Virus record (IMG/VR): IMGVR_UViG_3300031823_000026 | Location: 1 to 24,384 of that record | Direction: 5' to 3' (one strand) | Length of the DNA: 24,384 nucleotides | Origin: a virus | Notes under the pieces: model-generated | What the model was told of the DNA's origin: nothing | The model's input: the letters and a program-made list of their open reading frames with translations, nothing else | Database searches by the model: none | Shown: positions 1-7,740 of the stretch, piece by piece | Position numbering within the stretch: the first letter of the stretch is position 1 | Layout of the letters: every line of letters begins with the position of its first letter | Made by a program: the position numbers and the translations under genes

Positions 1-113
1 GTGAGCTTATGTCCCACGCCAATAGTGGGTATCCCCACCTGGTCGTGATACATCTGGAGCCTTTCGCCTTCGAGGCCCTCAAGCATCTCTAGTCCTATAG
101 GACTCATGTTCAT
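1..113 (-). CDS. Endolysin, GH24 (T4-type) lysozyme, N-terminus only
   Basis: The gene runs off the left edge, so only about 37 N-terminal residues are visible. They carry the start of the GH24 muramidase fold: an EGxRL motif followed by YHD, then GIPTIGVGH. By family knowledge the catalytic triad is Glu15 (LEGERL), Asp24 (YHD) and Thr30 (PTIG), and all three are present. The enzyme would cleave the MurNAc-GlcNAc bond of peptidoglycan at the end of infection. The ATG at 113 overlaps the stop of the upstream holin-like gene (ATGA), so the two are probably translationally coupled as a lysis pair. No signal peptide is seen in the visible part. A second in-frame ATG lies at 107. Confidence 0.85.
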   Translation of the reverse strand, partial: MNMSPIGLEMLEGLEGERLQMYHDQVGIPTIGVGHKL

Positions 114-388
114 CTGTCTCGCCTATACTCCTCACGAGCCTGTAGCACCTGTACGCTCCCGGCAAGATCGTGCACTCTAGTCGAGATTCCTTCGACTCTT
201 CTCACTAGCCCACCCTGATCGTCCGTTCCGAGCAAGGTGACATGCAGAATGCTCACCGACATTGACAAGTCGCTCACAGCTCCTCGAAGATCGGTTAGCA
301 CCTTCACTGCTTTCCTACCTAGCCACCCCATCAGCGGCAAGCCGATAGTAAGAAGCAGCGTGTTTACTTCACTCGATCCGAAGGTCAT
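110..388 (-). CDS. Putative holin: one TM segment plus coiled-coil
   Basis: A 92-residue protein. Residues about 8-26 form a hydrophobic segment (VNTLLLTIGLPLMGWLG) followed by basic RK residues. The rest is an amphipathic, heptad-like stretch ending in a charged tail (REEYRRDR). One N-terminal TM helix plus a cytoplasmic coiled-coil just upstream of an endolysin is typical of small phage holins and related lysis proteins, and that position is the main argument. I chose the ATG at 388 because it overlaps the stop of the upstream gene (ATGA). It could instead be a virion or lysis-accessory membrane protein; no holin family signature was recognised. Confidence 0.55.
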   Translation of the reverse strand: MTFGSSEVNTLLLTIGLPLMGWLGRKAVKVLTDLRGAVSDLSMSVSILHVTLLGTDDQGGLVRRVEGISTRVHDLAGSVQVLQAREEYRRDR

Positions 389-1086
389 GGCTCTTGAATA
401 TCCCAAAAGATGCCGTCAGGCTTACGCAGCGTTGCGAAGTCTGGCGACAAGGTTGGTATCTCAACAGCTGAGTCGACGGCCTCGGTCTGCTCGTGTTCCT
501 CAACAGGCTTGTCAGCAACCCACTTATCGAACGCGTCGTGGTGATATGTCGCTTTCGCTTTGTCCTGAGCCTCGTCCTCGTAGTAGAGCGCCGATGCGAG
601 AATCACCATCCCTCGATGCCACGACAGCGGAATCACTGGCACATCTGATGTCTGCGTCAGCGCCGAGTAGATCACCTTATACACGAACTCGATGCAGTAC
701 GCGCCATCTGGCGGCGGTAGCACCTGGAAGTACGACTCAATGTACGTCCACTTATCCGGCTTACCGTTCTGTATCAAGTTGTTCGGGCTCGCGTTGTAGT
801 CCTGCTCTGCGAGAACATTCGTGCCGACGTACGTTAGCTCACGGCCATTAGTCCTATCCCAGGCCTTAAAGATCACGTCGGTTAGCTGGCTAACGCTATA
901 CTTGTCCTGCCCAACTACTGTCGTGAACTGAGCTCTCGCTCTACGCCGCTTGAACTTGTACTTGTCAAAGATCTCCTGCCCCGCGTCGTTAATGTGCTGG
1001 TCAAGATTCGGCGTATCCGGCACGTCTGTCGTGCTCGGATTCCCGATCCTTATCCGCAAGCGACTTCTAAACTCGCTTAGATTCAC
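385..1086 (-). CDS. Head-tail connector / adaptor-like protein
   Basis: A 233-residue protein. The N-terminus (LSEFRSRLRIRIGNPS, then DQHINDAGQEIFDKY) matches the general pattern of phage adaptor proteins: a helix, an RxRxG-P turn, then a second helix with hxxhINxAxxEI that lines the connector ring. The middle is beta-rich (YFQVLPPPDGAYCIEFVYK) and the end acidic. By analogy it would sit below the portal or between connector and tail tube. The GTG start at 1086 is preceded by GAGGAGG at good spacing. Its place after the tail-surface genes and before lysis, far from the portal, is unusual for a connector, so the exact role is uncertain. Confidence 0.5.
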   Translation of the reverse strand: MNLSEFRSRLRIRIGNPSTTDVPDTPNLDQHINDAGQEIFDKYKFKRRRARAQFTTVVGQDKYSVSQLTDVIFKAWDRTNGRELTYVGTNVLAEQDYNASPNNLIQNGKPDKWTYIESYFQVLPPPDGAYCIEFVYKVIYSALTQTSDVPVIPLSWHRGMVILASALYYEDEAQDKAKATYHHDAFDKWVADKPVEEHEQTEAVDSAVEIPTLSPDFATLRKPDGIFWDIQEP

Positions 1087-1096
1087 GCGGCCTCCT

Positions 1097-1756
1097 CTAC
1101 ATGCACGGCGCTTGGAACGGCACGATGATCGCTACGTAGAAGCAGAACTCCTTTGGCTGAGACTCCCAGTTGGGCTCTGCTAGGATGACGATTAGCCCTA
1201 GCGACTCCCAGTTCGGGAAGCGCGGTGCCTGAATCAGCGACGTCAGCGACTCCCAGTTCGGAAATCTTGGCGCCTGAATCAGTCCTAGCGCTTCCCAGTT
1301 CGGATATCTCGCCGCAGCGACGTTCTGCTGCGATAGCGACTCCCAATTTGGGAACCTTGCAGCAGGAACTATAGCTAAGGCCTCCCAGTTCGGGAACCTG
1401 TTTGCAATGAGAGCAGATACCGCTTCCCAGTTAGGGAATCTTGCGCTGCTAAGAAGCCCTAAAGCCTCCCAATTCGGATATCTAGGCGCCGCAATCGCTC
1501 CTAATGCCTCCCAATTAGGATATCTCGGAGCAAAAATGCCTCCGAGAGCCTCCCAGTTGGGATACCGAGGCGCTGCAATGCCCATTAGCGCTTCCCAATT
1601 TGGGTATCTCGGCGACGAAACAGGGCTTATCGCCTCCCAGTCAGGGAATCTAGGCGCAGCGACGCCTCCTAAAGCCTCCCAGTTAGGAAAGCGAGGTGCG
1701 AATATCCCGCCTAGCGCTTCCCAATTAGGGAACCTATTCGCCGTTACTACTGACAT
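1097..1756 (-). CDS. PNWEAL tandem-repeat protein, probable virion surface or fibre protein
   Basis: A 219-residue protein, almost all repeats. After MSVVT come 14 units, mostly 14 residues long, with consensus A-P-R-(F/Y)-P-N-W-E-(A/S)-L-G-x-I-x. Units 10, 12 and 13 are 15-16 residues and unit 14 is degenerate. Repeats end near residue 198, followed by a short tail ending VPFQAPCM. The motif PNWE recurs in the 633-residue protein two genes upstream. Synonymous positions differ between units: Pro of PNWE uses CCA, CCC, CCG and CCT, and Asn uses AAT and AAC. This shows old repeats held by protein-level selection. I recognise no family. A trimeric beta-structured shaft or spike is one inference. 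It overlaps the upstream gene by TGATG; no strong SD is seen. Confidence 0.8.
   Translation of the reverse strand: MSVVTANRFPNWEALGGIFAPRFPNWEALGGVAAPRFPDWEAISPVSSPRYPNWEALMGIAAPRYPNWEALGGIFAPRYPNWEALGAIAAPRYPNWEALGLLSSARFPNWEAVSALIANRFPNWEALAIVPAARFPNWESLSQQNVAAARYPNWEALGLIQAPRFPNWESLTSLIQAPRFPNWESLGLIVILAEPNWESQPKEFCFYVAIIVPFQAPCM
1185..1741 (-). repeat. 14 coding repeats of about 42 bp (PNWEAL units)
   Basis: On the plus strand the repeats appear as a periodic cTCCCA(G/A)T(T/C)NGG core about every 42 bp, from TCCCAGTTGGG near 1178 to TCCCAATTAGGG near 1721. The units have diverged at third codon positions and differ in spacer length (42-48 bp), always by multiples of three, so the reading frame is preserved. 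They are coding repeats, not a CRISPR array or iterons. Confidence 0.9.
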
Positions 1757-2526
1757 CAGGTCGTATTACCGCTTAGTTGAATCTCCAACTGCGAGCCGGA
1801 GACTCCGTAGTCAAACGCTCCGTCATTCGCGAGTAGCGCTTGCCTGACCCAGATGCCGATGTAGCTGCCGTTCGTCAAGTTCTGACTATTCGGCACGTTG
1901 ATCGCAGTGCCAACTCCCTGAAACGTGATGCCTGCTGGCGCCGTCAGTCGGTTCGTGATCGTGTTCACGTCGTTTAACGCAGTCTCGAGGCCGATGCTGA
2001 TGCGTCCCGAAGGGTCAGCGACCAGCGTTACTGTTGCGCCTGTTAGCGTTAGCGATGCATCAGTGTTCTTGAAGAACACCTTGTCGTACCTCGTCACCGC
2101 GGTCGAGCTCGACGCTGATTTCTTGAACAGCGCGGTGTCCTTGTAGTAAGGATGCCCAGCGCTGTTGAACCCGCCGATCAGCGTGCCAGTGCCCGTACCT
2201 TGGTATACACTGATCACGCCTGCTGGCAGCGACGCGAACGTAACGTCGAGGATGCGCTGATAGGTGTTGACAGAGCTAACCTCAGTCGTTCCGTTCATAG
2301 CGAGCGTCTCAGTGGTATAGACGCCACTAGCGGTCCTGCCGCTGATCGTGATGTTCATCGTATCGCCACTGTTCGTCGACACGAAGCTAATCACAGCCGC
2401 AGCGGTTAGATGATTGATCGCTCCGCAGCCGCATGTGAGATCAATAGCTCCGCCGCCTGTGCTCACATCGTCATTCGGCCTGTTCACAGCCGCGAGGAAT
2501 ACTAACTCAGCATTTGTGATTGACAC
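1756..2526 (-). CDS. Beta-rich virion structural protein, unknown
   Basis: A 256-residue protein made mostly of Thr/Ser/Gly/Val-rich stretches such as TMNITISGRTASGVYTTETL and SLTLTGATVTLV, the look of a beta-sandwich tail or head-surface protein. The N-terminus has a CGCG motif at about residues 32-35. I do not recognise the family. The GTG start at 2526 has a strong SD (GGGAGG) five bases upstream. It lies between the two PNWE-containing proteins, so it may be part of the same appendage. There is no signal peptide or TM segment. Confidence 0.7.
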   Translation of the reverse strand: MSITNAELVFLAAVNRPNDDVSTGGGAIDLTCGCGAINHLTAAAVISFVSTNSGDTMNITISGRTASGVYTTETLAMNGTTEVSSVNTYQRILDVTFASLPAGVISVYQGTGTGTLIGGFNSAGHPYYKDTALFKKSASSSTAVTRYDKVFFKNTDASLTLTGATVTLVADPSGRISIGLETALNDVNTITNRLTAPAGITFQGVGTAINVPNSQNLTNGSYIGIWVRQALLANDGAFDYGVSGSQLEIQLSGNTT

Positions 2527-2536
2527 TATGTCCTCC

Positions 2537-4438
2537 CTAGCAGGTGCAGTTCGGGTCTATGGGTGCCCATGAAGTGAACGGCACCGTAATCGGAGCCACG
2601 TCTGTGAACCCCGGCGCAGGACACGTCGAGCTCGTCGCTTCCCAGTTTGGTGAGCGCACAGCGACCACTGGCGGTATCGCGTGGCCGGCAATAGAGATGA
2701 CATGTGTCTTCGCCGGGCGTATCCGCTGCTGAACGATCGTAATCTGCGGCGCGAGGCGCAGTGGTACCGTCGAAGGCGCACCATGCACATAGATGACGTT
2801 CGTCTTCGCCGGACGATGAGCCACCTGCACCACATGCACCTGCACCGTTGGCGGCTGAGGTGGCGGAGGCGGCACTGCCGCGTTGCGTATAAAGACGAAC
2901 TTGCCGTACGCTGGGCGGTGCTGGACCTGCACGACATGCACTTGTGGCGCGAGCTTTGCGGGTACAACAGACTCCGCACCGCGAAGCTGTACGATGCTCG
3001 TCTTTACATGCTGCCTTGAGCGCTCGACAAGGACCGCCGTGTACTGCGGCGCGCTCGGCGCTATTAGCCCGCCAGGATTGTGTTGCGAGATAACGTGCGT
3101 AGCAGGCGGGCGGATTCGAGCCTGCACGACATGTATCTGCTGCGGAGGTGGTGGAACTGCCGGTGCCACAAGCGGGCTGCCCCGCAGGAACACAACGCGC
3201 GAGAAGAACCGTCCACGAGTCGCTGGCGACGGTCCTGCTACCGCAGGTGGCGCAGCCGGCGGAGCCGGGGCTCCCTGTATGTAAACTACACGCGTCGTAG
3301 GCGGACGAATCCGAGCCTGTACCACATACGGCTGTGCAGGTAGCTTCTGCGGAACAGTCGACTTCGCGCCATGAACATAGACGACATGCGTCGGCTGCGG
3401 CTTGTTGCGAGCCAGGACGACATGCATCTTCGGCGCTGGCGTAAACTGACCGCCGCGTAGCGCGATGACATGCGTAGGCGCAGGACGATTGCGTACCTGG
3501 ACGACAACTGGCTGAGTCGGCAGTCGCTGTGGAACGGTAGACGGTGCGCCATGTATGTAGATAACATGCGTGCCTGGCCGATGCGGCTGAGCGGCCTGCA
3601 CGATGTGTATGCGACTGTTCGCAGGCGCAGCCGGCGGCACGATACCACCGCGAAGCTGCAACACTCGCGAGAATAGCCTGCCTCGCGTAGCAGGTGGGAT
3701 GCCAGCCGTAGGCGGCGGAACAACGACTCGCGGAGCGTGTAGGAATACGATCATCCCTACCGCTTGATGCGCTCGTCGTGCGGTCGTCCGAGCGACGCTA
3801 ATGATCTGCGATACACCAGCGAGCAACGGGCGAAGCGCGGCAGTGATGCCGTTGTTCAGCGCTGCGACTGACGAAGTCGTCGTCTTAGCCGCCGTTGCGC
3901 CAGCCGCTACAGCGAGGAAGTCCCCGCTATCCATAGACTGCGGATCACTCGTGCCACCTTCCGCGCCGTTCATTCGTTCAGTGAACGTCTGTCCACTAAA
4001 CGTCGCGCTCTGCGCCTGGAAGCCGCAGATACAGACACAGACTGCGCCAGGCGTCTTGGTCGTGATCGAAGGGCACGTTCCGGTCACCGACGATGTATTG
4101 ACACTGTTCGTCGCTGCCACGTCCATCGGAGTGTTAGGATCAACTCCGGAGTAGCCAAGAATCCAGCCGATAGCTGTAGTGCTCGTGAAGCCGAAGGCGT
4201 TACTCGCTACGTTGCCTAAGGCCCAGTACGCTGCTGTTCCACAGGTCGCACCGTTGTCTGACTTTGCGATCAGCGTCCAGCCAGTCGGCGGAGTAATCGT
4301 AATGCCTGTCCCACCGTCATACTCGAAGCATGCGATCAGTATATCCGTCGGGAGCGTACCGGCAGGATTAGCAGGGGTGAGTGTCGTCCCTGCATCCATC
4401 AAGACCTGCGCCGATGCCGCTCTAAACGCTATCGCCAC
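2537..4438 (-). CDS. Large Pro-rich repeat virion protein with beta-domain head and PNWE tail
   Basis: A 633-residue protein in three parts. Residues about 1-205 are a beta-domain (DILIACFEYDGG, GWTLIAKS, LGYSGVDPNTP) resembling both halves of the 502-residue protein at 5387-6895. Residues about 206-594 are roughly a dozen imperfect 28-36 residue units with core VVQxRxRPxxTHVIYxxGA and Pro-rich linkers (VPQKLPAQP). The last 39 residues contain PNWEA, then ITVPFTSWAP and a Cys-rich end (DPNCTC), resembling the end of the PNWEAL repeat protein. It is probably a tail-surface or fibre-like protein, anchored by one end; function is unknown. The GTG start at 4438 directly follows the upstream stop and no good SD is visible, so the start is uncertain. 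Confidence 0.75.
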   Translation of the reverse strand: MAIAFRAASAQVLMDAGTTLTPANPAGTLPTDILIACFEYDGGTGITITPPTGWTLIAKSDNGATCGTAAYWALGNVASNAFGFTSTTAIGWILGYSGVDPNTPMDVAATNSVNTSSVTGTCPSITTKTPGAVCVCICGFQAQSATFSGQTFTERMNGAEGGTSDPQSMDSGDFLAVAAGATAAKTTTSSVAALNNGITAALRPLLAGVSQIISVARTTARRAHQAVGMIVFLHAPRVVVPPPTAGIPPATRGRLFSRVLQLRGGIVPPAAPANSRIHIVQAAQPHRPGTHVIYIHGAPSTVPQRLPTQPVVVQVRNRPAPTHVIALRGGQFTPAPKMHVVLARNKPQPTHVVYVHGAKSTVPQKLPAQPYVVQARIRPPTTRVVYIQGAPAPPAAPPAVAGPSPATRGRFFSRVVFLRGSPLVAPAVPPPPQQIHVVQARIRPPATHVISQHNPGGLIAPSAPQYTAVLVERSRQHVKTSIVQLRGAESVVPAKLAPQVHVVQVQHRPAYGKFVFIRNAAVPPPPPQPPTVQVHVVQVAHRPAKTNVIYVHGAPSTVPLRLAPQITIVQQRIRPAKTHVISIAGHAIPPVVAVRSPNWEATSSTCPAPGFTDVAPITVPFTSWAPIDPNCTC

Positions 4439-4897
4439 TTACGGATGATCCACGAGTGGATGGTCAGGGTCTGTTGAGAGTATGTCACGCGTCGCGTCTG
4501 GATCGATGATCTCCTCACGTGGACGAGCGGTAAGCAGATGCCTCATCATCGCCTCGTCAGAGATCGTCGGGTCAATAGTGCCAACGTGCCTGGTGAACGC
4601 CAGCAGCACTGATCCCGGCTGAAGCACTCTACCACCTGCCATCGCTTCAACCGCCGCGATCCTATCCTTCGCATGAGCGATCATCGACTCCTGTCCATGC
4701 TTCGCTACCCACACCCGCGGGAAGACGACGCACACTCCGCGCTCGATCCACTGAGCCACTGCTACATCTCTATCCGGTTCATCCCACGTCCGCCAGCGCG
4801 CCACTGGCCTCAGCACCGGCGGTGGATAGGGACGAGCCGGAGCTGCCGCCTCCTGTGGCGGAAACGGCAGCTTCCGAACGATAGGCTCGTCGGCCAT
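4439..4897 (-). CDS. Hypothetical protein in the virion gene block
   Basis: A 152-residue protein that I do not recognise. The first 35 residues are Pro/Ala-rich (PFPPQEAAAPARPYPPP). The middle is a mixed alpha/beta stretch (VAQWIERGVCVVFPRVWVAKHGQESMIAHAKDRIAAVEAM) and the end is Asp-rich (DATRDILSTDPDHPLVDHP). It is the only gene in this block that is not Thr/Ser/Gly-rich, so it may be a chaperone or linker rather than a surface protein. The ATG at 4897 sits four bases after the upstream stop; the stop touches the GTG of the 633-residue gene. Confidence 0.6.
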   Translation of the reverse strand: MADEPIVRKLPFPPQEAAAPARPYPPPVLRPVARWRTWDEPDRDVAVAQWIERGVCVVFPRVWVAKHGQESMIAHAKDRIAAVEAMAGGRVLQPGSVLLAFTRHVGTIDPTISDEAMMRHLLTARPREEIIDPDATRDILSTDPDHPLVDHP

Positions 4898-4900
4898 CTG

Positions 4901-5371
4901 TTACTCTTCGAACTCGATGTACGTCCGGCTGTTGACCACTGCTGGAGCGTTGTCTCTCAGCGCGATCCCGAGCAGCGTCGCGCTGCCGGAGAGGTTCGTC
5001 TGCGCCTCGCGACCAAGCGGAGACTGAATCACCAACAGTCCGCCGTTAGGCGTCACGAGCCAGTGCTTGAACGGCGTTAGCACTGTCGGCTCAGCGGTGT
5101 AGTCGGTCTGACCCGTCGCCGTCGCTGCGCCGATGCCTCGGATGAGGTACGGTGTGAACGCAGTGCTCGTGCCTGCCGTCGCCTGCGTTGAGCCGACAAG
5201 CTCCACCAACACCGGCACGTTGCTCGCCGTCACGCCGTCGAACGAGTTGCTGATCTCACACAGAATGCACTGGCGGTTCGTGCCAGGAATCACGTTGCAG
5301 CATGTCTTCGCCGTGTTGGCTACAAGAGCCGTCGCGGTCGTCGAACTCTTCACTACGAAACCCGCTGCCAT
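4901..5371 (-). CDS. Virion structural protein, unknown
   Basis: A 156-residue Thr/Ala/Val-rich protein. The N-terminal half holds a short Cys cluster (KTCCNVI, QCILCEISNSF). The second half has beta-like strands (HWLVTPNGGLLVIQSPLG, SATLLGIALRDNAP). Small proteins of this composition are common among phage head or tail surface subunits, but no specific family was recognised. The ATG start is preceded by GGGAGG at about five bases. It is expressed with its neighbours as part of the late operon. Confidence 0.65.
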   Translation of the reverse strand: MAAGFVVKSSTTATALVANTAKTCCNVIPGTNRQCILCEISNSFDGVTASNVPVLVELVGSTQATAGTSTAFTPYLIRGIGAATATGQTDYTAEPTVLTPFKHWLVTPNGGLLVIQSPLGREAQTNLSGSATLLGIALRDNAPAVVNSRTYIEFEE

Positions 5372-5386
5372 ACGACCTCCCTGAGG

Positions 5387-6895
5387 TTATGTGACTGACC
5401 GCTGAACCGCCTGCGACCTCACAGTAATCTGCGGCGGCCCCCCTGCTACTGCCGGCGCCTTAAACGCCGCGATGATGCCAGCGAAGAATCCTGCGCCTCC
5501 TACGTCATTCGTAGTATTCCATGTCCAAGTAATCGCTGTACTATCCGGGTTGTAGTAGTGCCCCTTCCCGTCGTCTAGCGTGAAGTTCGACAAGCCCCCG
5601 TCTTGATCGCTCGCAAGTCCGTTGCCGAAGAGGGCCGCCGCTGGAGCACTCACTCCCGTCATTGTGCCCGTAAACTGATCCGACCCGCAGACTACGAGTC
5701 CAGCACCCGTCGGCGAGAACCCTGTTACGACCTGAAGCGTTGCGCTCTGTGTCGTCTGATTCCCGTCGAACGCAGCATCCTTGTCATACGGCGAAGCCGG
5801 CGCGCCCGCAATGTCCATGAACCTAAAGTGAATCCCATCTCCCGAGACCATTGCGCTCGCGAGCGTGATCGTCACCGTCATGTTCGGATCAGATGTTGTA
5901 TTATCCGCGTGTAGCATGTTCTGAACAGTGTTTGTCGCACTCGCATTGTGATGCGGACTGTTTGTTGTGTGCGAGTAGCTATTGCTCTTCGAATCAGTAA
6001 CCGTCGAGATATGCTGCAGCGCCGTGGACGACGAGCAGATGAACAGATTGCCAAACGTCGGCACCTGAATCGCCGCGAAGCCAGGCCCGTTGCCCATCAC
6101 TCCGTTGAACGCCCAGCCAAAGTGATGTACGCCCTTAACGTACATGCCAGTGTTCGTCCCGCCGCTCGAACCGGCAGTAAACGCCACCGCGACTGTCGTG
6201 CAGGAATGTGCGCTATTGACAGTGATCGTCGGCGTGATCGAGACCGCTGACGACTGCACGTAGAACTGGCACGGTTGCCCCTCAACACCGTCCGCTGAAA
6301 GGAAGGTGAAGTTAGTGCCTACCGTGAAAGTATACGGTGTGCTGCCACTGGCATCAGCAGCATACTGCATGATGAGACAGCCAGACGACGTTGGCGTGAA
6401 GGCGCCTGTCGCCCACGCGGTATTGCCAGTAACATCAGCTCCTGACGATCCTGCCGTCCACGGAGTGCTCGTCGCGACTCCAGCCCACTCGGAGAAGGAC
6501 ACACAGACATCGCCGCCCGTCTGACCACCGCCAAAGGTGATTGTCAGAAGCTTCGCGCCAACAGCGGAGTTCGCAAAGGCGAAGCAGTAGACGTTTCGAT
6601 TGCCGCCTGTCTGCGACTTAGCGAGCGTCCATGCGCCGTTCACGTCGTCAGACGCAGCGACTGTGATCCCTGCCACAACGTCGCATGTTACAAACGCGAC
6701 GAGGCAGTTACCCGAGATCGTCTTGTTTGGAAACGGTACCTTGAAGGTGACCGCTGCGCCTGCATCTCGACGCCCCGTGTTGTGATACTGCACGAGCGTA
6801 GGAGTGCTGACTCCACCCTGGATAACTAACCGTCTGTATTCACCCTTCCACCAGATATAGCCCTTTGGACGCCATGCGCAGTGCATCGCCTTCAT
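5387..6895 (-). CDS. Virion protein with two tandem beta-domains
   Basis: A 502-residue protein. The N-terminus is basic and Trp-rich (HCAWRPKGYIWWKGEYRRLV). Two similar Thr/Ser/Gly-rich beta-domains follow. The first has NCLVAFVTCD, GAWTLAKS, FSEWAGVATSTPW and CLIMQYAADAS; the second has NLFICSSST, TDSKSNSYS, FMDIAGAPASPYD and GAGLVVCGSDQF. The same layout is found in residues 1-205 of the 633-residue protein, so this is a shared module. The C-terminus (PPQITVRSQAVQRSVT) resembles the start of a repeat unit of that protein (APQITIVQQRIRP). It is probably a tail or fibre component. I chose the ATG at 6895 because it overlaps the upstream stop (ATGA); a longer start to 6946 would overlap the upstream gene by 55 bases. 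Confidence 0.7.
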   Translation of the reverse strand: MKAMHCAWRPKGYIWWKGEYRRLVIQGGVSTPTLVQYHNTGRRDAGAAVTFKVPFPNKTISGNCLVAFVTCDVVAGITVAASDDVNGAWTLAKSQTGGNRNVYCFAFANSAVGAKLLTITFGGGQTGGDVCVSFSEWAGVATSTPWTAGSSGADVTGNTAWATGAFTPTSSGCLIMQYAADASGSTPYTFTVGTNFTFLSADGVEGQPCQFYVQSSAVSITPTITVNSAHSCTTVAVAFTAGSSGGTNTGMYVKGVHHFGWAFNGVMGNGPGFAAIQVPTFGNLFICSSSTALQHISTVTDSKSNSYSHTTNSPHHNASATNTVQNMLHADNTTSDPNMTVTITLASAMVSGDGIHFRFMDIAGAPASPYDKDAAFDGNQTTQSATLQVVTGFSPTGAGLVVCGSDQFTGTMTGVSAPAAALFGNGLASDQDGGLSNFTLDDGKGHYYNPDSTAITWTWNTTNDVGGAGFFAGIIAAFKAPAVAGGPPQITVRSQAVQRSVT

Positions 6896-7740
6896 GCGCC
6901 CCACCCTGGGTCTTGAGTCCACCATACCTGCACGAGACCCCACCAAATGCTCTGAGCGAGCACGGGACCACTGTTAATGTTCCGTCCGAGCGCCAAGCCG
7001 TAGATGTTATTCGCCGCTGGGCTAATACCAGTTCGATTTACGCACAGGTTGTTATCGAACCACCAAGCGTCGACTCCATTGCCGCTTCCGCACTTCCAGT
7101 GCATCCGATAGCGATGCCAGCCGCCATCTCTCGGCGCGAAGCCAGCGCTCGCGTAGCTGACGTTGAGGTTCGTACTACCCGTGGGCGGATACGATGCAAT
7201 GAAGTTGAGGTCCTGCGTGCCCGTCCCGCCCTCTACCCCAAGCGACCAGCGGTCTCCCGTACCGTTGATCCGTCCAAAGATGAACTTATAGCCAGGATCG
7301 CATCCACCGCCTGTTTGTGAGCGGTTATCTGCCGCTGACCAGCCACTCGAAAACATCGCCCAAATCTCAAGCCAGATTTCGACTTGAGTCGAAGGTAGGT
7401 TGATATTCCGCCCTACAGACGGATCATTCGGTGAGGCGCATACTGGCGAAGCCGGCTGATCGTAGCGCATAGACTGGCTCAGGCTGTGTCCCCCGGCGTT
7501 CAGCCCTACGCTGGTATCTAGCCAGATCGTCCCCGTGTCAGATGTCGGGCAGCTCCCGTTACCACCGCTGTTCCCACACACGTCTTCGCCTGTAGACCAC
7601 CAGGGCTTCGATCCGCCAGACATCAGGTTCGCCGTGCTGCTATACGACGAGAAGTCCTCGATTAGGTCTGCAGGCGGTCCGCCTCCAGCAGCAGGTGGCG
7701 TCACTAATCCCCCATGCCGAGACGACTGAGCAACGATCAC
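6892..7740 (-). CDS. LamG / concanavalin-like jelly-roll virion protein
   Basis: A 282-residue protein with a Gly/Pro-rich N-terminal linker (PPAAGGGPPADLIEDFSS) and then a jelly-roll-like domain. Typical pieces are QVEIWLEIWAMFSSGW, GYKFIFGRINGTGDRWSLGVEG, DGGWHRYRMHWKCG, then DAWWFDNNLCVNRTG and YGLALGRNIN. The strand order (wide-face strand, W-H-R-Y-R, W-x-D-N/G-x, G) fits LamG or glucanase/lyase-type lectin folds. It may bind or trim host surface polysaccharide. No catalytic Glu/Asp pair can be named, so binding is the safer call. The GTG start overlaps the upstream stop (GTGA). Confidence 0.6.
   Translation of the reverse strand: MIVAQSSRHGGLVTPPAAGGGPPADLIEDFSSYSSTANLMSGGSKPWWSTGEDVCGNSGGNGSCPTSDTGTIWLDTSVGLNAGGHSLSQSMRYDQPASPVCASPNDPSVGRNINLPSTQVEIWLEIWAMFSSGWSAADNRSQTGGGCDPGYKFIFGRINGTGDRWSLGVEGGTGTQDLNFIASYPPTGSTNLNVSYASAGFAPRDGGWHRYRMHWKCGSGNGVDAWWFDNNLCVNRTGISPAANNIYGLALGRNINSGPVLAQSIWWGLVQVWWTQDPGWGA

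Noticed and set aside
262-267. TTGACA hexamers at 262, 2265, 4089, 6215 and 22460
   Set aside because: They lie inside genes and no suitable -10 follows at 16-18 bases.
237-851. Plus-strand 204-aa frame
   Set aside because: Antisense to the connector-like and holin-like genes; Arg/Ser-rich composition typical of a shadow frame.
1185-1741. Regular 42-base repeats look like a CRISPR array
   Set aside because: Units are coding, diverged at third positions, lack unique spacers of constant length, and there are no cas genes.
1097-1756. Diversity-generating retroelement target
   Set aside because: No reverse transcriptase or template repeat is present; differences between units are largely synonymous rather than adenine-directed.
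1407-1847. Plus-strand 146-aa frame with SQFGYLGA repeats
   Set aside because: It is the antisense of the PNWEAL repeats, with no SD, and lies in an operon running the other way.
2557-3723. Several Arg/Cys-rich frames on both strands
   Set aside because: Shadows of the repeat region of the 633-residue gene; no SD and unlikely composition.
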